A stretch of 64,000 nt of DNA from positions 1 through 64,000 of the forward strand of contig JASGFC010000003.1 of assembly GCA_047605865.1 (NCBI GenBank), read 5' to 3'. The position numbers and the translations under genes are program-made. The notes under the pieces are model-generated. The model did no database searches and was not told where the DNA came from. It saw only the letters and a program-made list of their open reading frames with translations. Shown piece after piece: positions 42,790 to 50,610 of the stretch (the first letter of the stretch is position 1; the number at the start of each line of letters is the position of its first letter). This stretch comes from JASGDC01 sp047605865. Lineage in GTDB: Bacteria; Actinomycetota; Actinomycetes; Actinomycetales; Micrococcaceae.

Positions 42790-45372
42790 TTAGAATTCGA
42801 TATCGTCGAGAGACTTAACTTCCTTCTTTGGAGCTTCAGTTGTTTCTGTTGCTTGAGTTGTAGCTATTGCATCAGTATTAACTGGAATATCTGTTTGCAC
42901 AGTAGTTTCTTCAGGAGCTACTTCAACATTACTTACCGTATCATTTTGAACATCTTCAGCAGTAATAGTTTGACGTCCAGTCTGCTGCTGAGGAGTTATA
43001 TCTTGAGAGTTATTATTCTCATCTACGTTGTTACGGCGACGGCGGTTACGCTGTTGCCTTTCACCACGATCGCGGCGATTACCGTTTCTATTACCGTTGT
43101 TACGATTCTGGTTAGAACGACGTGGGCGTTCCTGCTGCGTTGATCCTTCAGATGCTGAAGTATCAGCTGTTGCAGCCTCTGAAGTAGCATCTTGAGCACC
43201 ATCAATAACAGGAACCAAAGATAGCTTACCTCGATCATCGATTTTGTTGATTTCTACTGGAATCTTTTGTCCCACAGATACTACATCTTCAACATCTTCA
43301 ACACGTTGACCATTGTTAAGCTTACGCAATTCAGAAATGTGCAATAGACCATCTGTTCCTGGAACTAGAGAAATGAAAGCACCGAAAGATGCAAGTTTCA
43401 CAACAGTACCAAGGTAACGTTCACCAACTTCAGGAACCTGAGGATTAGCAATAGCATTGACCATCTCACGAGCTTTATCGGCAGCTTCTCCACCAACAGC
43501 AGAAATGTAAACTGTACCGTCATCTTCAATAGAGATTTCAGCACCAGTTTCATCTTGAATTTGGTTAATCATCTTACCCTTAGGGCCAATAACTTCACCA
43601 ATCTTATCTTCTGGGATAGAGACAGAGATGATACGTGGTGCAAATTCTGACATATCACCAGCAGCTGAGATCGTATCGTTAATCAAATCAAGGATAGTCA
43701 AACGAGCTTGTTTAGCTTGAGTAAGAGCAGCTCCAAGAACTTTAGCTGGAATACCATCAAGTTTAGTATCTAGTTGGATAGCAGTAATAAAGTCTTTTGT
43801 ACCAGCAACTTTGAAGTCCATGTCACCGAAAGCATCTTCAGCACCAAGGATATCTGTCAAGGCAGCATAGTGAGTTTTGCCATCGATTTGGTCTGAAACA
43901 AGACCCATAGCGATACCAGCAACAGGGGCACGAAGTGGCACACCAGCGCTGAGTAGTGCAAGTGTTGAAGCACAGACAGAACCCATTGATGTTGAACCAT
44001 TAGAACCTAGAGCTTCTGATACTTGACGAATAGCGTATGGGAATTCTTCACGGCTTGGAATAACTGGAACAAGCGCACGTTCAGCCAAGGCACCATGACC
44101 AATTTCACGACGTTTTGGAGAACCTACACGTCCAACTTCACCTACTGAATAAGGAGGGAAATTGTAATTGTGCATATAACGCTTAGATGTTTCAGGAGAT
44201 AAAGAATCAATTTGCTGTTCCATTTTTAACATATTCAAAGTTGTAATACCCAAGATTTGAGTTTCACCACGTTCAAAAATTGATGAACCGTGTACACGTG
44301 GCAAGACAGCAATTTCTGCGTTTAATGGACGAATATCAGCTAAACCACGACCATCAATACGAACTTGTTCTTTGAGGATGCGTTGGCGCACAATCTGCTT
44401 AGTGATTGATTTAAATGCAGCAGATAATTCTTTTTCACGATCAACAAATTCAGGCGCTAGCTGTTCAACAACCTGTTCTTGCAGTTGTGCAGCAGCATTA
44501 TCACGTTCTTGCTTATCAGCAATCGTGAAAATTTCAGCGATACGATCTGCAGCAAGATTTTTTACTGCTTCGTATGCATCGTCTTGGTAATCAGGGAATA
44601 GAGGGAATTCTGCAGTTTCACGTGCTTCTTTTTCTGCAAGTTGAAGTTGCGCTTCACATAGTTGACGAATGAATGGCTTAGCCGCTTCAAGACCTTGGGC
44701 AACAACATCTTCAGTTGGTGCAGCTGCACCATTTTCAGTGATTAGTTTCCATGAATCATCAGTTGCTTCAGCTTCTACCATCATGATGGCAACATCATCT
44801 TCAACTACACGACCAGCAACAACCATATCGAAAACAGCGTTTTCTAGTTCTGAATGCTTTGGAAAAGCTACCCATTGCCCATCAATGAGTGCAACACGTA
44901 CACCACCAATTGGGCCAGAAAATGGTAGTCCACCCAATTGTGTAGACATTGATGCAGCGTTAATTGCAACAACGTCATACATAACATCAGGGTTGATAGC
45001 CAACACAGTTACTACAACCTGGATTTCATTACGAAGACCATCAACGAATGCTGGTCGCAATGGGCGGTCAATTAACCGTGCTGCAAGAATTGCATCTGTA
45101 GTTGGACGGCCTTCACGACGGAAGAATGAACCAGGGATTCGACCTGCCGCATACATGCGTTCTTCCACGTCAATTGTTAGAGGGAAAAAATCGAAATGTT
45201 CTTTTGGTTGCTTGCCAACAGAAGTAGCAGAGAGAAGAGCTGTATCTTCATCAATGTAGACCATGGCACATCCGGCTGCTTGTTGAGCCAAACGTCCAGT
45301 TTCAAATTTAATGGTACGAGTACCAAATTTACCGTTATCAATAACGGTTTCAACGGATTGAGTTCCTTGCAC
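42790..45372 (-). CDS. pnp: Polyribonucleotide nucleotidyltransferase (PNPase)
   Basis: This 860-residue enzyme has two RNase PH domains (active-site region GDMDFKVAGTKDFITAIQLD with metal-binding Asp), a KH domain (IGEVIGPKGKMINQIQDETG) and an S1 domain (GERYLGTVVKLASFGAFISL). It degrades RNA phosphorolytically. The C-terminus adds about 130 residues beyond S1, rich in Arg/Asn (RRSNQNRNNGNRNGNRRDRG) and then acidic/Thr-rich, an unusually long tail that probably binds RNA. The GTG start has AAGGAG upstream and lies inside a small hairpin; a structured leader precedes it. Confidence 0.97.
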   Translation of the reverse strand: MQGTQSVETVIDNGKFGTRTIKFETGRLAQQAAGCAMVYIDEDTALLSATSVGKQPKEHFDFFPLTIDVEERMYAAGRIPGSFFRREGRPTTDAILAARLIDRPLRPAFVDGLRNEIQVVVTVLAINPDVMYDVVAINAASMSTQLGGLPFSGPIGGVRVALIDGQWVAFPKHSELENAVFDMVVAGRVVEDDVAIMMVEAEATDDSWKLITENGAAAPTEDVVAQGLEAAKPFIRQLCEAQLQLAEKEARETAEFPLFPDYQDDAYEAVKNLAADRIAEIFTIADKQERDNAAAQLQEQVVEQLAPEFVDREKELSAAFKSITKQIVRQRILKEQVRIDGRGLADIRPLNAEIAVLPRVHGSSIFERGETQILGITTLNMLKMEQQIDSLSPETSKRYMHNYNFPPYSVGEVGRVGSPKRREIGHGALAERALVPVIPSREEFPYAIRQVSEALGSNGSTSMGSVCASTLALLSAGVPLRAPVAGIAMGLVSDQIDGKTHYAALTDILGAEDAFGDMDFKVAGTKDFITAIQLDTKLDGIPAKVLGAALTQAKQARLTILDLINDTISAAGDMSEFAPRIISVSIPEDKIGEVIGPKGKMINQIQDETGAEISIEDDGTVYISAVGGEAADKAREMVNAIANPQVPEVGERYLGTVVKLASFGAFISLVPGTDGLLHISELRKLNNGQRVEDVEDVVSVGQKIPVEINKIDDRGKLSLVPVIDGAQDATSEAATADTSASEGSTQQERPRRSNQNRNNGNRNGNRRDRGERQQRNRRRRNNVDENNNSQDITPQQQTGRQTITAEDVQNDTVSNVEVAPEETTVQTDIPVNTDAIATTQATETTEAPKKEVKSLDDIEF

Positions 45373-45380
45373 TTTCGTGC
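45369..45380 (-). promoter_or_regulatory. Start-codon hairpin of pnp
   Basis: On the minus strand GCAC-GAAA-GTGC forms a GNRA tetraloop hairpin whose 3' arm contains the GTG start codon, directly downstream of the AAGGAG ribosome site (45385-45380). It could dampen or tune initiation. Confidence 0.5.
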
Positions 45381-45418
45381 TCCTTTTCTATTGTCTCGTT
45401 CTTAAACTTTTACCACTT

Positions 45419-45503
45419 CCCCACCCGGGGTGTACGGTCTTCGATCGAGACTCACGGGATTCCTTCCCGGAAGTCACTACCGAGGACCGGCCTCTTTCGT
45501 GAA
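45419..45503 (-). promoter_or_regulatory. Actino-pnp-like structured leader RNA
   Basis: On the minus strand the leader folds into an 8-bp outer stem (GGUCCUCG at 45488-45481 with CGAAGACC at 45443-45436), an inner GACU/AGUC stem and a CGGGA-AGGAA-UCCCG hairpin, followed by CCCCGGGUGGGG. Position (actinobacterial pnp 5' UTR) and the CUCGGUAGUGAC ... CUCGAUCGAAGACC pattern fit the Actino-pnp RNA motif. It probably controls pnp expression; the trigger is not known to me. Confidence 0.75.
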
Positions 45504-45583
45504 CAAAGAATAAGAACTTGTGTAAGTCTTGAGCCTAGTGACTCAAAACTTTATGATCTCCAAGCTAAAGCTTGTCGAAATGT

Positions 45584-45619
45584 GTAAAAGTGGAACAAGG
45601 CCTTTCGGCCCTGCTCCAC
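45584..45619 (-). terminator. Terminator of rpsO
   Basis: On the minus strand a 13-bp stem (with two G-U pairs) closes on a GAAA loop (stem-loop 45590-45619) and is followed by TTTTACAC. It lies just after the rpsO stop. Confidence 0.82.
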
Positions 45620-45628
45620 AGAGTTTTA

Positions 45629-45898
45629 TTATCGGCGAAGACCGAGGCTTTCAATAAGCGCACGGTAACGTTCGATATCAATACGCTTCAAGTAATTAAG
45701 AAGACGTTTACGCTTACCCACAAGACCCATCAGACCACGACGAGTGTGGTGATCATGTTTGTGTTCTTTAAGGTGTTCAGTAAGATCAGAAATACGGCGA
45801 CTTAGCAATGCAATCTGCACCTCTGGAGAACCAGTATCACCTGAACCTGTAGCGTATTTATCAATGATTTCTTGTTTAACGTTAGCGTCTAAAGCCAC
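45629..45898 (-). CDS. rpsO: 30S ribosomal protein S15
   Basis: This 89-residue protein is a standard S15 (ATGSGDTGSPEVQIALLSRR, LTEHLKEHKHDHHTRRGLMG, GKRKRLLNYLKRID, ERYRALIESLGLRR). It binds 16S rRNA early in 30S assembly. GGAG precedes the ATG. It lies upstream of pnp on the same strand, but a terminator and a structured pnp leader separate them, so pnp can be expressed on its own. Confidence 0.98.
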   Translation of the reverse strand: MALDANVKQEIIDKYATGSGDTGSPEVQIALLSRRISDLTEHLKEHKHDHHTRRGLMGLVGKRKRLLNYLKRIDIERYRALIESLGLRR

Positions 45899-45976
45899 AT
45901 TAGCTCCAATTCATAGGTACCACGAACAAAAAGAATACACGCCACCGCGGACTGCAGCGCATACTCCTTAAGTATA
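45899..45976 (-). promoter_or_regulatory. rpsO promoter and short GC-rich leader
   Basis: TATACT (45976-45971) is a good -10 on the minus strand. The leader of about 65 bases holds a GC-rich stretch (about 45940-45962) able to pair AUGCGC with GCGUGU, which could be an S15-binding autoregulatory structure. The -35 is not clear. Confidence 0.4.
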
Positions 45977-46014
45977 ACAGATTGATAAAGTTAAGCTCTT
46001 AAAGCCAGCATTAT

Positions 46015-46326
46015 CTACTGGAAATCCAACGATTCTATATTGCGATCTTTAGCTTTTTCAGCAAGTTTTTCCCGCAACTGATTGCGTATCTCACCTGAAT
46101 CATAGGTATCTAAAACGTGAACATACGCTGTAACACCTTGTGGGTTTACCATAGCCCAGGAAGCACCAATGTTTTTAAAACCACTTGACTCTTCAGCTAC
46201 TGCCACTACTCCAAAACCATCGGGGCCAAGCTCAATTCCTGTAGGATAGTTGGCATCGCCTGCTAATTCATTTAAGAATAAAACATCATTAGCTAACGCC
46301 ATTCGATACATTACATTAGTTTTCAC
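46015..46326 (-). CDS. Hypothetical protein, possibly GNAT-like
   Basis: This 103-residue protein is not recognised with confidence. Its first part (YRMALANDVLFLNELAGD) and short hydrophobic strands (GFGVVAVAE, GASWAMVN) recall the N-terminal half of a GNAT acetyltransferase, but no acetyl-CoA motif (Q/RxxGxG/A) is visible. The GTG start at 46326 has AAAGGA six bases upstream and overlaps the ribF stop by 11 bases; an ATG at 46316 is an alternative. It is co-transcribed with ribF. Confidence 0.6.
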   Translation of the reverse strand: MKTNVMYRMALANDVLFLNELAGDANYPTGIELGPDGFGVVAVAEESSGFKNIGASWAMVNPQGVTAYVHVLDTYDSGEIRNQLREKLAEKAKDRNIESLDFQ

Positions 46327-47281
46327 GAAGAATCCTTTCCGTCATGGCAATATCATCTTGCATTTGTTCAATTAAAGTTCTAACTCCAGTGTAAGCAACC
46401 ATGCCACGCAAATGATCAACAAACTCAATGCGTGCGTGTTTTCCATAAAGGTTAAATTCTTCAATATCTTCAACAGGGCGGTTGATAACATGAGCTTCTA
46501 CTTGACGATTTTCAAGACCTTTAAAGGTTGGATTTGTACCCACTGAAATAGCTACAGGATACTTTTCATAATCTACTTCAAGCCACCCAGCATAGACACC
46601 ATCTGCAGGGATTAAACCTTCAGTATTGTACGATAAATTAGCTGTGGGAAAACCAAGCTCTCTACCTCGAGCAGCACCGTGAACAACTTCACCTTCTACC
46701 ACATGGTATCGGCCTAGAAGCCTAGTAACTTCTTCTATATTTCCATCGGCCATTGCTTCTCTAACCCACGTTGAAGAAAATCTGCGAGGCTCTCCGTTAA
46801 GAGTTGGCATCATTAAATCTTGAGGAGTCACAACCTTAAAACCATATTTTTTGCCAAGGATTTCTAAAGTACTCACATCTCCCGAGCGAGATTTACCAAA
46901 AGTAAAATCTGGACCAACCACTACTACTTTCGCTTGCAATACTCTAACTAAAATTTGAGAAACAAACTCTTCAGCATTCATCTGAGATAGCTGTGCAGTA
47001 TACGGAAGCACGATAGTATCTTCTACACCAAGATTTTCAAGCACACGCAGTTTTTGTGGCATGGAGGTAATATATTGAAAATTAATATGTGGTTGATGAA
47101 ATTCAATGGGATGTGGATTGAAGGTCAACACCACAGACGTTAAATCTTCACGAGCTGCTTCACGCAGCATGGTAGAAAGAATAAATTGATGGCCACGATG
47201 CACACCATCGAAATTGCCTATCGCAACTGCACTACCCTGCGATCCACTTTTGTACTCGTTAATATTGTTAAAAATCTTCAT
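46316..47281 (-). CDS. ribF: Bifunctional riboflavin kinase / FAD synthetase
   Basis: This 321-residue protein has the FAD synthetase nucleotidyltransferase domain (AVAIGNFDGVHRGHQFIL near the N-terminus, GPDFTFGKSRSGD) and a C-terminal riboflavin kinase domain (GRELGFPTANL, ADGVYAGWLEV). It makes FMN and FAD from riboflavin in the cytosol. The ATG at 47281 is preferred over an upstream TTG. It overlaps the preceding membrane-protein gene by 14 bases. The truB - ribF neighbourhood is conserved in bacteria; here two membrane-protein genes lie between them. Confidence 0.96.
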   Translation of the reverse strand: MKIFNNINEYKSGSQGSAVAIGNFDGVHRGHQFILSTMLREAAREDLTSVVLTFNPHPIEFHQPHINFQYITSMPQKLRVLENLGVEDTIVLPYTAQLSQMNAEEFVSQILVRVLQAKVVVVGPDFTFGKSRSGDVSTLEILGKKYGFKVVTPQDLMMPTLNGEPRRFSSTWVREAMADGNIEEVTRLLGRYHVVEGEVVHGAARGRELGFPTANLSYNTEGLIPADGVYAGWLEVDYEKYPVAISVGTNPTFKGLENRQVEAHVINRPVEDIEEFNLYGKHARIEFVDHLRGMVAYTGVRTLIEQMQDDIAMTERILREN

Positions 47282-47729
47282 GTTGAACAATCTCGTTAGT
47301 CTTATTCTTGTTCAACCACCATAAGCCAATAATGGGCAAAAACAGTGGAATAAATAAATATCCCATACCGAATTTAGACCATACAGTATCATGTGGAAAA
47401 GCCTTACTATCTAAAATTGAAGCAAATCCAATCAGTAGCACCCCAGCAAGTTCAACACACAGCGTCACAATAGCAACCTTTTCCCATACTTGACCTTTTT
47501 GAGCAAGGGCTATCGTGGCAATAATATAAACGATACCTGAAAAGAGCGATAAGAAATAAGCAAGTGGTGCCTCGTGAAATTTGGTGAGCAATTGGAATAC
47601 TCCACGAGCCGTAGCTGCTATAGCAAAAATTGCATAAATAAAAACTAAAGTACGCCCAAAACCGCTGGTTCGACCAGTAGATTCAGGGCGCGTAAGTTCC
47701 TGAGATTTTACAGTTTGCATGTTTTCCAT
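47268..47729 (-). CDS. Four-helix integral membrane protein
   Basis: This protein of about 153 residues has four membrane segments (FGRTLVFIYAIFAIAATARG; YFLSLFSGIVYIIATIALA; VAIVTLCVELAGVLLIGFAS; GYLFIPLFLPIIGLWWL). It is recognisable as an actinobacterial family of small membrane proteins near truB/ribF, without known function. I choose the ATG at 47729, which has AGGT just upstream and leaves five bases after the preceding stop; the open frame reaches 47771. Confidence 0.72.
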   Translation of the reverse strand: MENMQTVKSQELTRPESTGRTSGFGRTLVFIYAIFAIAATARGVFQLLTKFHEAPLAYFLSLFSGIVYIIATIALAQKGQVWEKVAIVTLCVELAGVLLIGFASILDSKAFPHDTVWSKFGMGYLFIPLFLPIIGLWWLNKNKTNEIVQHEDF

Positions 47730-47734
47730 TCTAC

Positions 47735-48118
47735 CTAATGTGTAAAGGCTCCTAGATAAGTGCCATACCATAGCTCAGCCATGCGAAGCACCATGATAAT
47801 AACCACAATATTTACTCCGCTTAGCGTCCAGGAGCTCTGCGCAGTCCGTTCTAACAACGACCAAAAAACTGCCGCAGGAGGAATTAAAAAGACTGTTATT
47901 AAATAAGCCCAAAACTCTGCAGTAGACTTTACGGCATGACTGCCTTGGGTTGTCAGAACAATGGAAAGTATCACGTGGCCAAGCAAGCCCAACCAAGCTA
48001 GGCCCAAAGAAAAGGTTGAAACATCTCCTGGAGGACGTTTTCTGATTGCATCTACAGCGCAAGCAACCATAGAAAATAGACTCACTGCCAAGATAAACAT
48101 TGTTAACCAGAAATTCAT
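47735..48118 (-). CDS. Small integral membrane protein
   Basis: This 127-residue protein has four membrane segments starting with FWLTMFILAVSLFSMVACAV and ending with SGVNIVVIIMVLRMAELWYG. There is no recognised domain. It sits between truB (seven bases upstream) and the other four-helix protein, and the two probably form a pair or complex. The cytosolic loop contains the basic segment DAIRKRPPGD. Confidence 0.72.
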   Translation of the reverse strand: MNFWLTMFILAVSLFSMVACAVDAIRKRPPGDVSTFSLGLAWLGLLGHVILSIVLTTQGSHAVKSTAEFWAYLITVFLIPPAAVFWSLLERTAQSSWTLSGVNIVVIIMVLRMAELWYGTYLGAFTH

Positions 48119-48125
48119 ACCAATC

Positions 48126-49007
48126 CTAAATCTTTACCATTAACTGACTCTTTGCTACCTTAGCTTTATTCTCCATTAAGGCTACCAGCTCTCCCTGACA
48201 CCATGCACCATATAAACCACGATGATCATCTGCAGCAATACGTCTACCGTGAGTAATATCTTCGGCTTCTTCAGCCGTTACTTCTCGTGCTGGAAACATT
48301 TCCTTTACAACGTCTGCAAGGGAAATAAGAGGTGCTGTGCTCTTTAAAGTTTCAAGGGTAACAGCATCGTCGACGTTGAATGTGCCAATGGCTGTTCTTC
48401 GCAAAGAGGTTAAATGCCCGCCAACTCCTAATTGTTGACCCATATCGCGAGCAAGAGCTCGAATATAAGTGCCTGAGCTACACGTCACAGATGCGTTAAC
48501 ATCAACGAATTCTTTTTGCCTATCAATGCTATGCACTTCAAAGTCAAAAATGGTAACAGGTCTTGCTTTGAGTTTGACTTCTTCACCCTTTCGTACTTTG
48601 TGGTAAGCTCGCTCGCCGTTTATTTTGATAGCACTCACAGCAGTTGGTACTTGGAGGATATTTCCAGTAAGTTTCTCAATCTCGGCGTGAATCTGCTCAT
48701 CTGTTAAATGTGAAGCATTTGAGACTTCAACAACTTCTCCTTGAGCATCATCTGTAGTTGTAGAACTCCCTAAGCGAAGTGTTGCATCATAACTTTTGTT
48801 TTCTGTTATCAGATAGTGTAGTAATTTGGTACCTCGGTTAACACCAAGGATGAGTAAACCAGTAGCCATAGGATCTAATGTTCCTGCATGGCCTACTTTT
48901 CGAGTACCAAGGTAGCGCCTTGCTTTAGCCACCACATCATGCGAAGACCAATCTGCAGGCTTGTCAACTAAAAGAATTCCATCAGTGTTCAAGGTTAAGT
49001 TCTTCAT
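48126..49007 (-). CDS. truB: tRNA pseudouridine-55 synthase TruB
   Basis: This 293-residue enzyme has GILLVDKPADWSSHDVV (10-26), the catalytic Asp in KVGHAGTLDPMATGLL, and the later YIRALARDMG motif, with a C-terminal PUA-like part. It modifies U55 of tRNAs. The ATG is preceded by TATACT nine bases upstream with no Shine-Dalgarno sequence, so the leader is very short. It is the first gene of the truB - membrane proteins - ribF - 103-residue gene operon and is divergent from the POT genes. Confidence 0.96.
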   Translation of the reverse strand: MKNLTLNTDGILLVDKPADWSSHDVVAKARRYLGTRKVGHAGTLDPMATGLLILGVNRGTKLLHYLITENKSYDATLRLGSSTTTDDAQGEVVEVSNASHLTDEQIHAEIEKLTGNILQVPTAVSAIKINGERAYHKVRKGEEVKLKARPVTIFDFEVHSIDRQKEFVDVNASVTCSSGTYIRALARDMGQQLGVGGHLTSLRRTAIGTFNVDDAVTLETLKSTAPLISLADVVKEMFPAREVTAEEAEDITHGRRIAADDHRGLYGAWCQGELVALMENKAKVAKSQLMVKI

Positions 49008-49097
49008 TTTAGTGCCAGTATAGCTTAACTGTGGGTATATGTTCTTGTAACTAAAGATTTTCAGCCTCTAAAATGGCAACACTGTATCCTATAAGGT

Positions 49098-50555
49098 ATG
49101 GAACAAAAAAATATTACACAACAAAAAACATTTATGGGGCATCCTCGGGTATTAGCAAACCTCTTCGGCGTTGAAGTGTGGGAGCGTTTTTCTTTTTACG
49201 GCATGTCTGCAATCCTTGCCTACTATATGTATTACCCTGCTTCACGTGGTGGGCTTGGAATTGCTGAAACTACAACTATGGGTGTCATTGGCGCCTATAC
49301 TGGTGGTATTTATTTCTCGGCACTCCTTGGCGCATGGTTCGCTGATCGAGTTTTTGGTTCAGAAAGAACACTTTTCTATGCTGCAGTTGTTGTAATGGCA
49401 GGACATATCACGATGGCTCTCCTACCAGGTGTTGTTGGCTTGTCTATTGGATTACCTCTTATCGCTCTTGGTGCCGGTGGCGTCAAGGCAAATGCTTCAT
49501 CTATGGTGGGTACTTTGTATAAACCAGGTGACCACCGTCGTGATGCTGGATTCTCGCTGTTTTACCTTGGTATTTATATTGGTGCTGTTACTGGCCCATT
49601 GCTTACAGGTATCTTGCAAGTAAAAATGGGTTTCCACTATGGTTTCGGTCTAGCTGCAATTGGTATGGCAATTGGTTTGGCTCAATATACTTTTGGTAGA
49701 AAAAACCTACCTGAATCTGCTCATGTGATTCACAATCCACTGACTCCTGATGAAAAGAAAAAGTTTATCACTTTTGGGGTGGGCATTGTTGCTGCGTTAG
49801 TTTTGCTTTTTGCAACTGGTATTTTCAATGATAAAAACATTGACCTTGTCATGATTGGTGCTTCTATCATTTGCACTATCGTGCTCTTTAGCACCATTAT
49901 GAAAGATCATGAAGTTTCTGATATTGAAAGAAATCAAGTTAAGTCATTTATACCGTTGTATTTTGGTAGCGTGATTTTTTGGATCTTGTATTATCAGCAG
50001 ACCACAGTGTTAACCGTGTTTTCGGATAAACAGCTGAACCGTAGCCTCTTTGGCATATGGGAAATGCCTGCTGCTTGGATCCAGTCTATTAACCCATTCT
50101 TTGTGCTCTTGTTAGCAGCTGCTTTTGCAAAGCTTTGGTCTTCTTGGGGACCAAAGCAGCCTAGTACTATCACTAAATTTGCAACAGCGCTATTCTTAGC
50201 TGGTATTTCATTCTTAATGTTTACCCCTATCGCTAGTATGGGTAAGAATACTGCTCCTTTGCTTTATGTAATTTTCGTGCTCTTTATTTTAAGTATTGCT
50301 GAATTGCTTTTGTCACCTATTGGACTTTCTATTTCAACGAAACTTGCACCTAAAAAATATAAAACTCAAATGGTTGCCTTGTTCTTCCTTTCTATGTCAT
50401 TGGGTACTGCGTTAGCTGGTCGTGTTGCAAAGTATTACACCGAACAAGACGCTATAAACTACTTCATCGTATTAGGTGTTGTATCTATACTTTCAGGTGT
50501 TGTGCTTGTTGTGCTTCGTAAACCAACCCAAAAGTTAATGGGATCTATTAGGTAA
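49098..50555 (+). CDS. POT/PTR family proton-dependent peptide transporter 1
   Basis: This 485-residue transporter has about 14 membrane segments. The POT signature GVEVWERFSFYGMSAILAYY carries the proton-coupling ExxER in helix 1, followed by GAVTGPLLTGILQ and KMGFHYGFGLAAIGMAIGLA. The YYQQTTVL motif in helix 7 is also typical. It imports di- and tripeptides with protons. A closely related paralogue follows 52 bases later, so the pair arose by tandem duplication. Confidence 0.95.
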   Translation: MEQKNITQQKTFMGHPRVLANLFGVEVWERFSFYGMSAILAYYMYYPASRGGLGIAETTTMGVIGAYTGGIYFSALLGAWFADRVFGSERTLFYAAVVVMAGHITMALLPGVVGLSIGLPLIALGAGGVKANASSMVGTLYKPGDHRRDAGFSLFYLGIYIGAVTGPLLTGILQVKMGFHYGFGLAAIGMAIGLAQYTFGRKNLPESAHVIHNPLTPDEKKKFITFGVGIVAALVLLFATGIFNDKNIDLVMIGASIICTIVLFSTIMKDHEVSDIERNQVKSFIPLYFGSVIFWILYYQQTTVLTVFSDKQLNRSLFGIWEMPAAWIQSINPFFVLLLAAAFAKLWSSWGPKQPSTITKFATALFLAGISFLMFTPIASMGKNTAPLLYVIFVLFILSIAELLLSPIGLSISTKLAPKKYKTQMVALFFLSMSLGTALAGRVAKYYTEQDAINYFIVLGVVSILSGVVLVVLRKPTQKLMGSIR

Positions 50556-50593
50556 AATCCTTAAATGAATTTTTATTCATAACAATGAATATG

Positions 50594-50610
50594 TATAATA
50601 CTAAGTTATG
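50594..50610 (+). promoter_or_regulatory. Promoter of the second POT gene (perfect -10, near-leaderless)
   Basis: TATAAT (50594-50599) ends eight bases before the ATG at 50608, and there is no Shine-Dalgarno sequence, so the second POT gene can be transcribed separately with almost no leader. Confidence 0.55.

Noticed and set aside
42778..43143. 121-codon plus-strand frame over the pnp 3' end
   Set aside because: It is the mirror of the Arg/Asn-rich PNPase tail and pnp terminator; its membrane-like character is a composition artefact.
44669..45259. 196-codon plus-strand frame antisense to pnp
   Set aside because: It lies wholly inside the well-conserved PNPase gene, is Ser/Arg-rich as expected from reverse reading, and has no recognisable domain.
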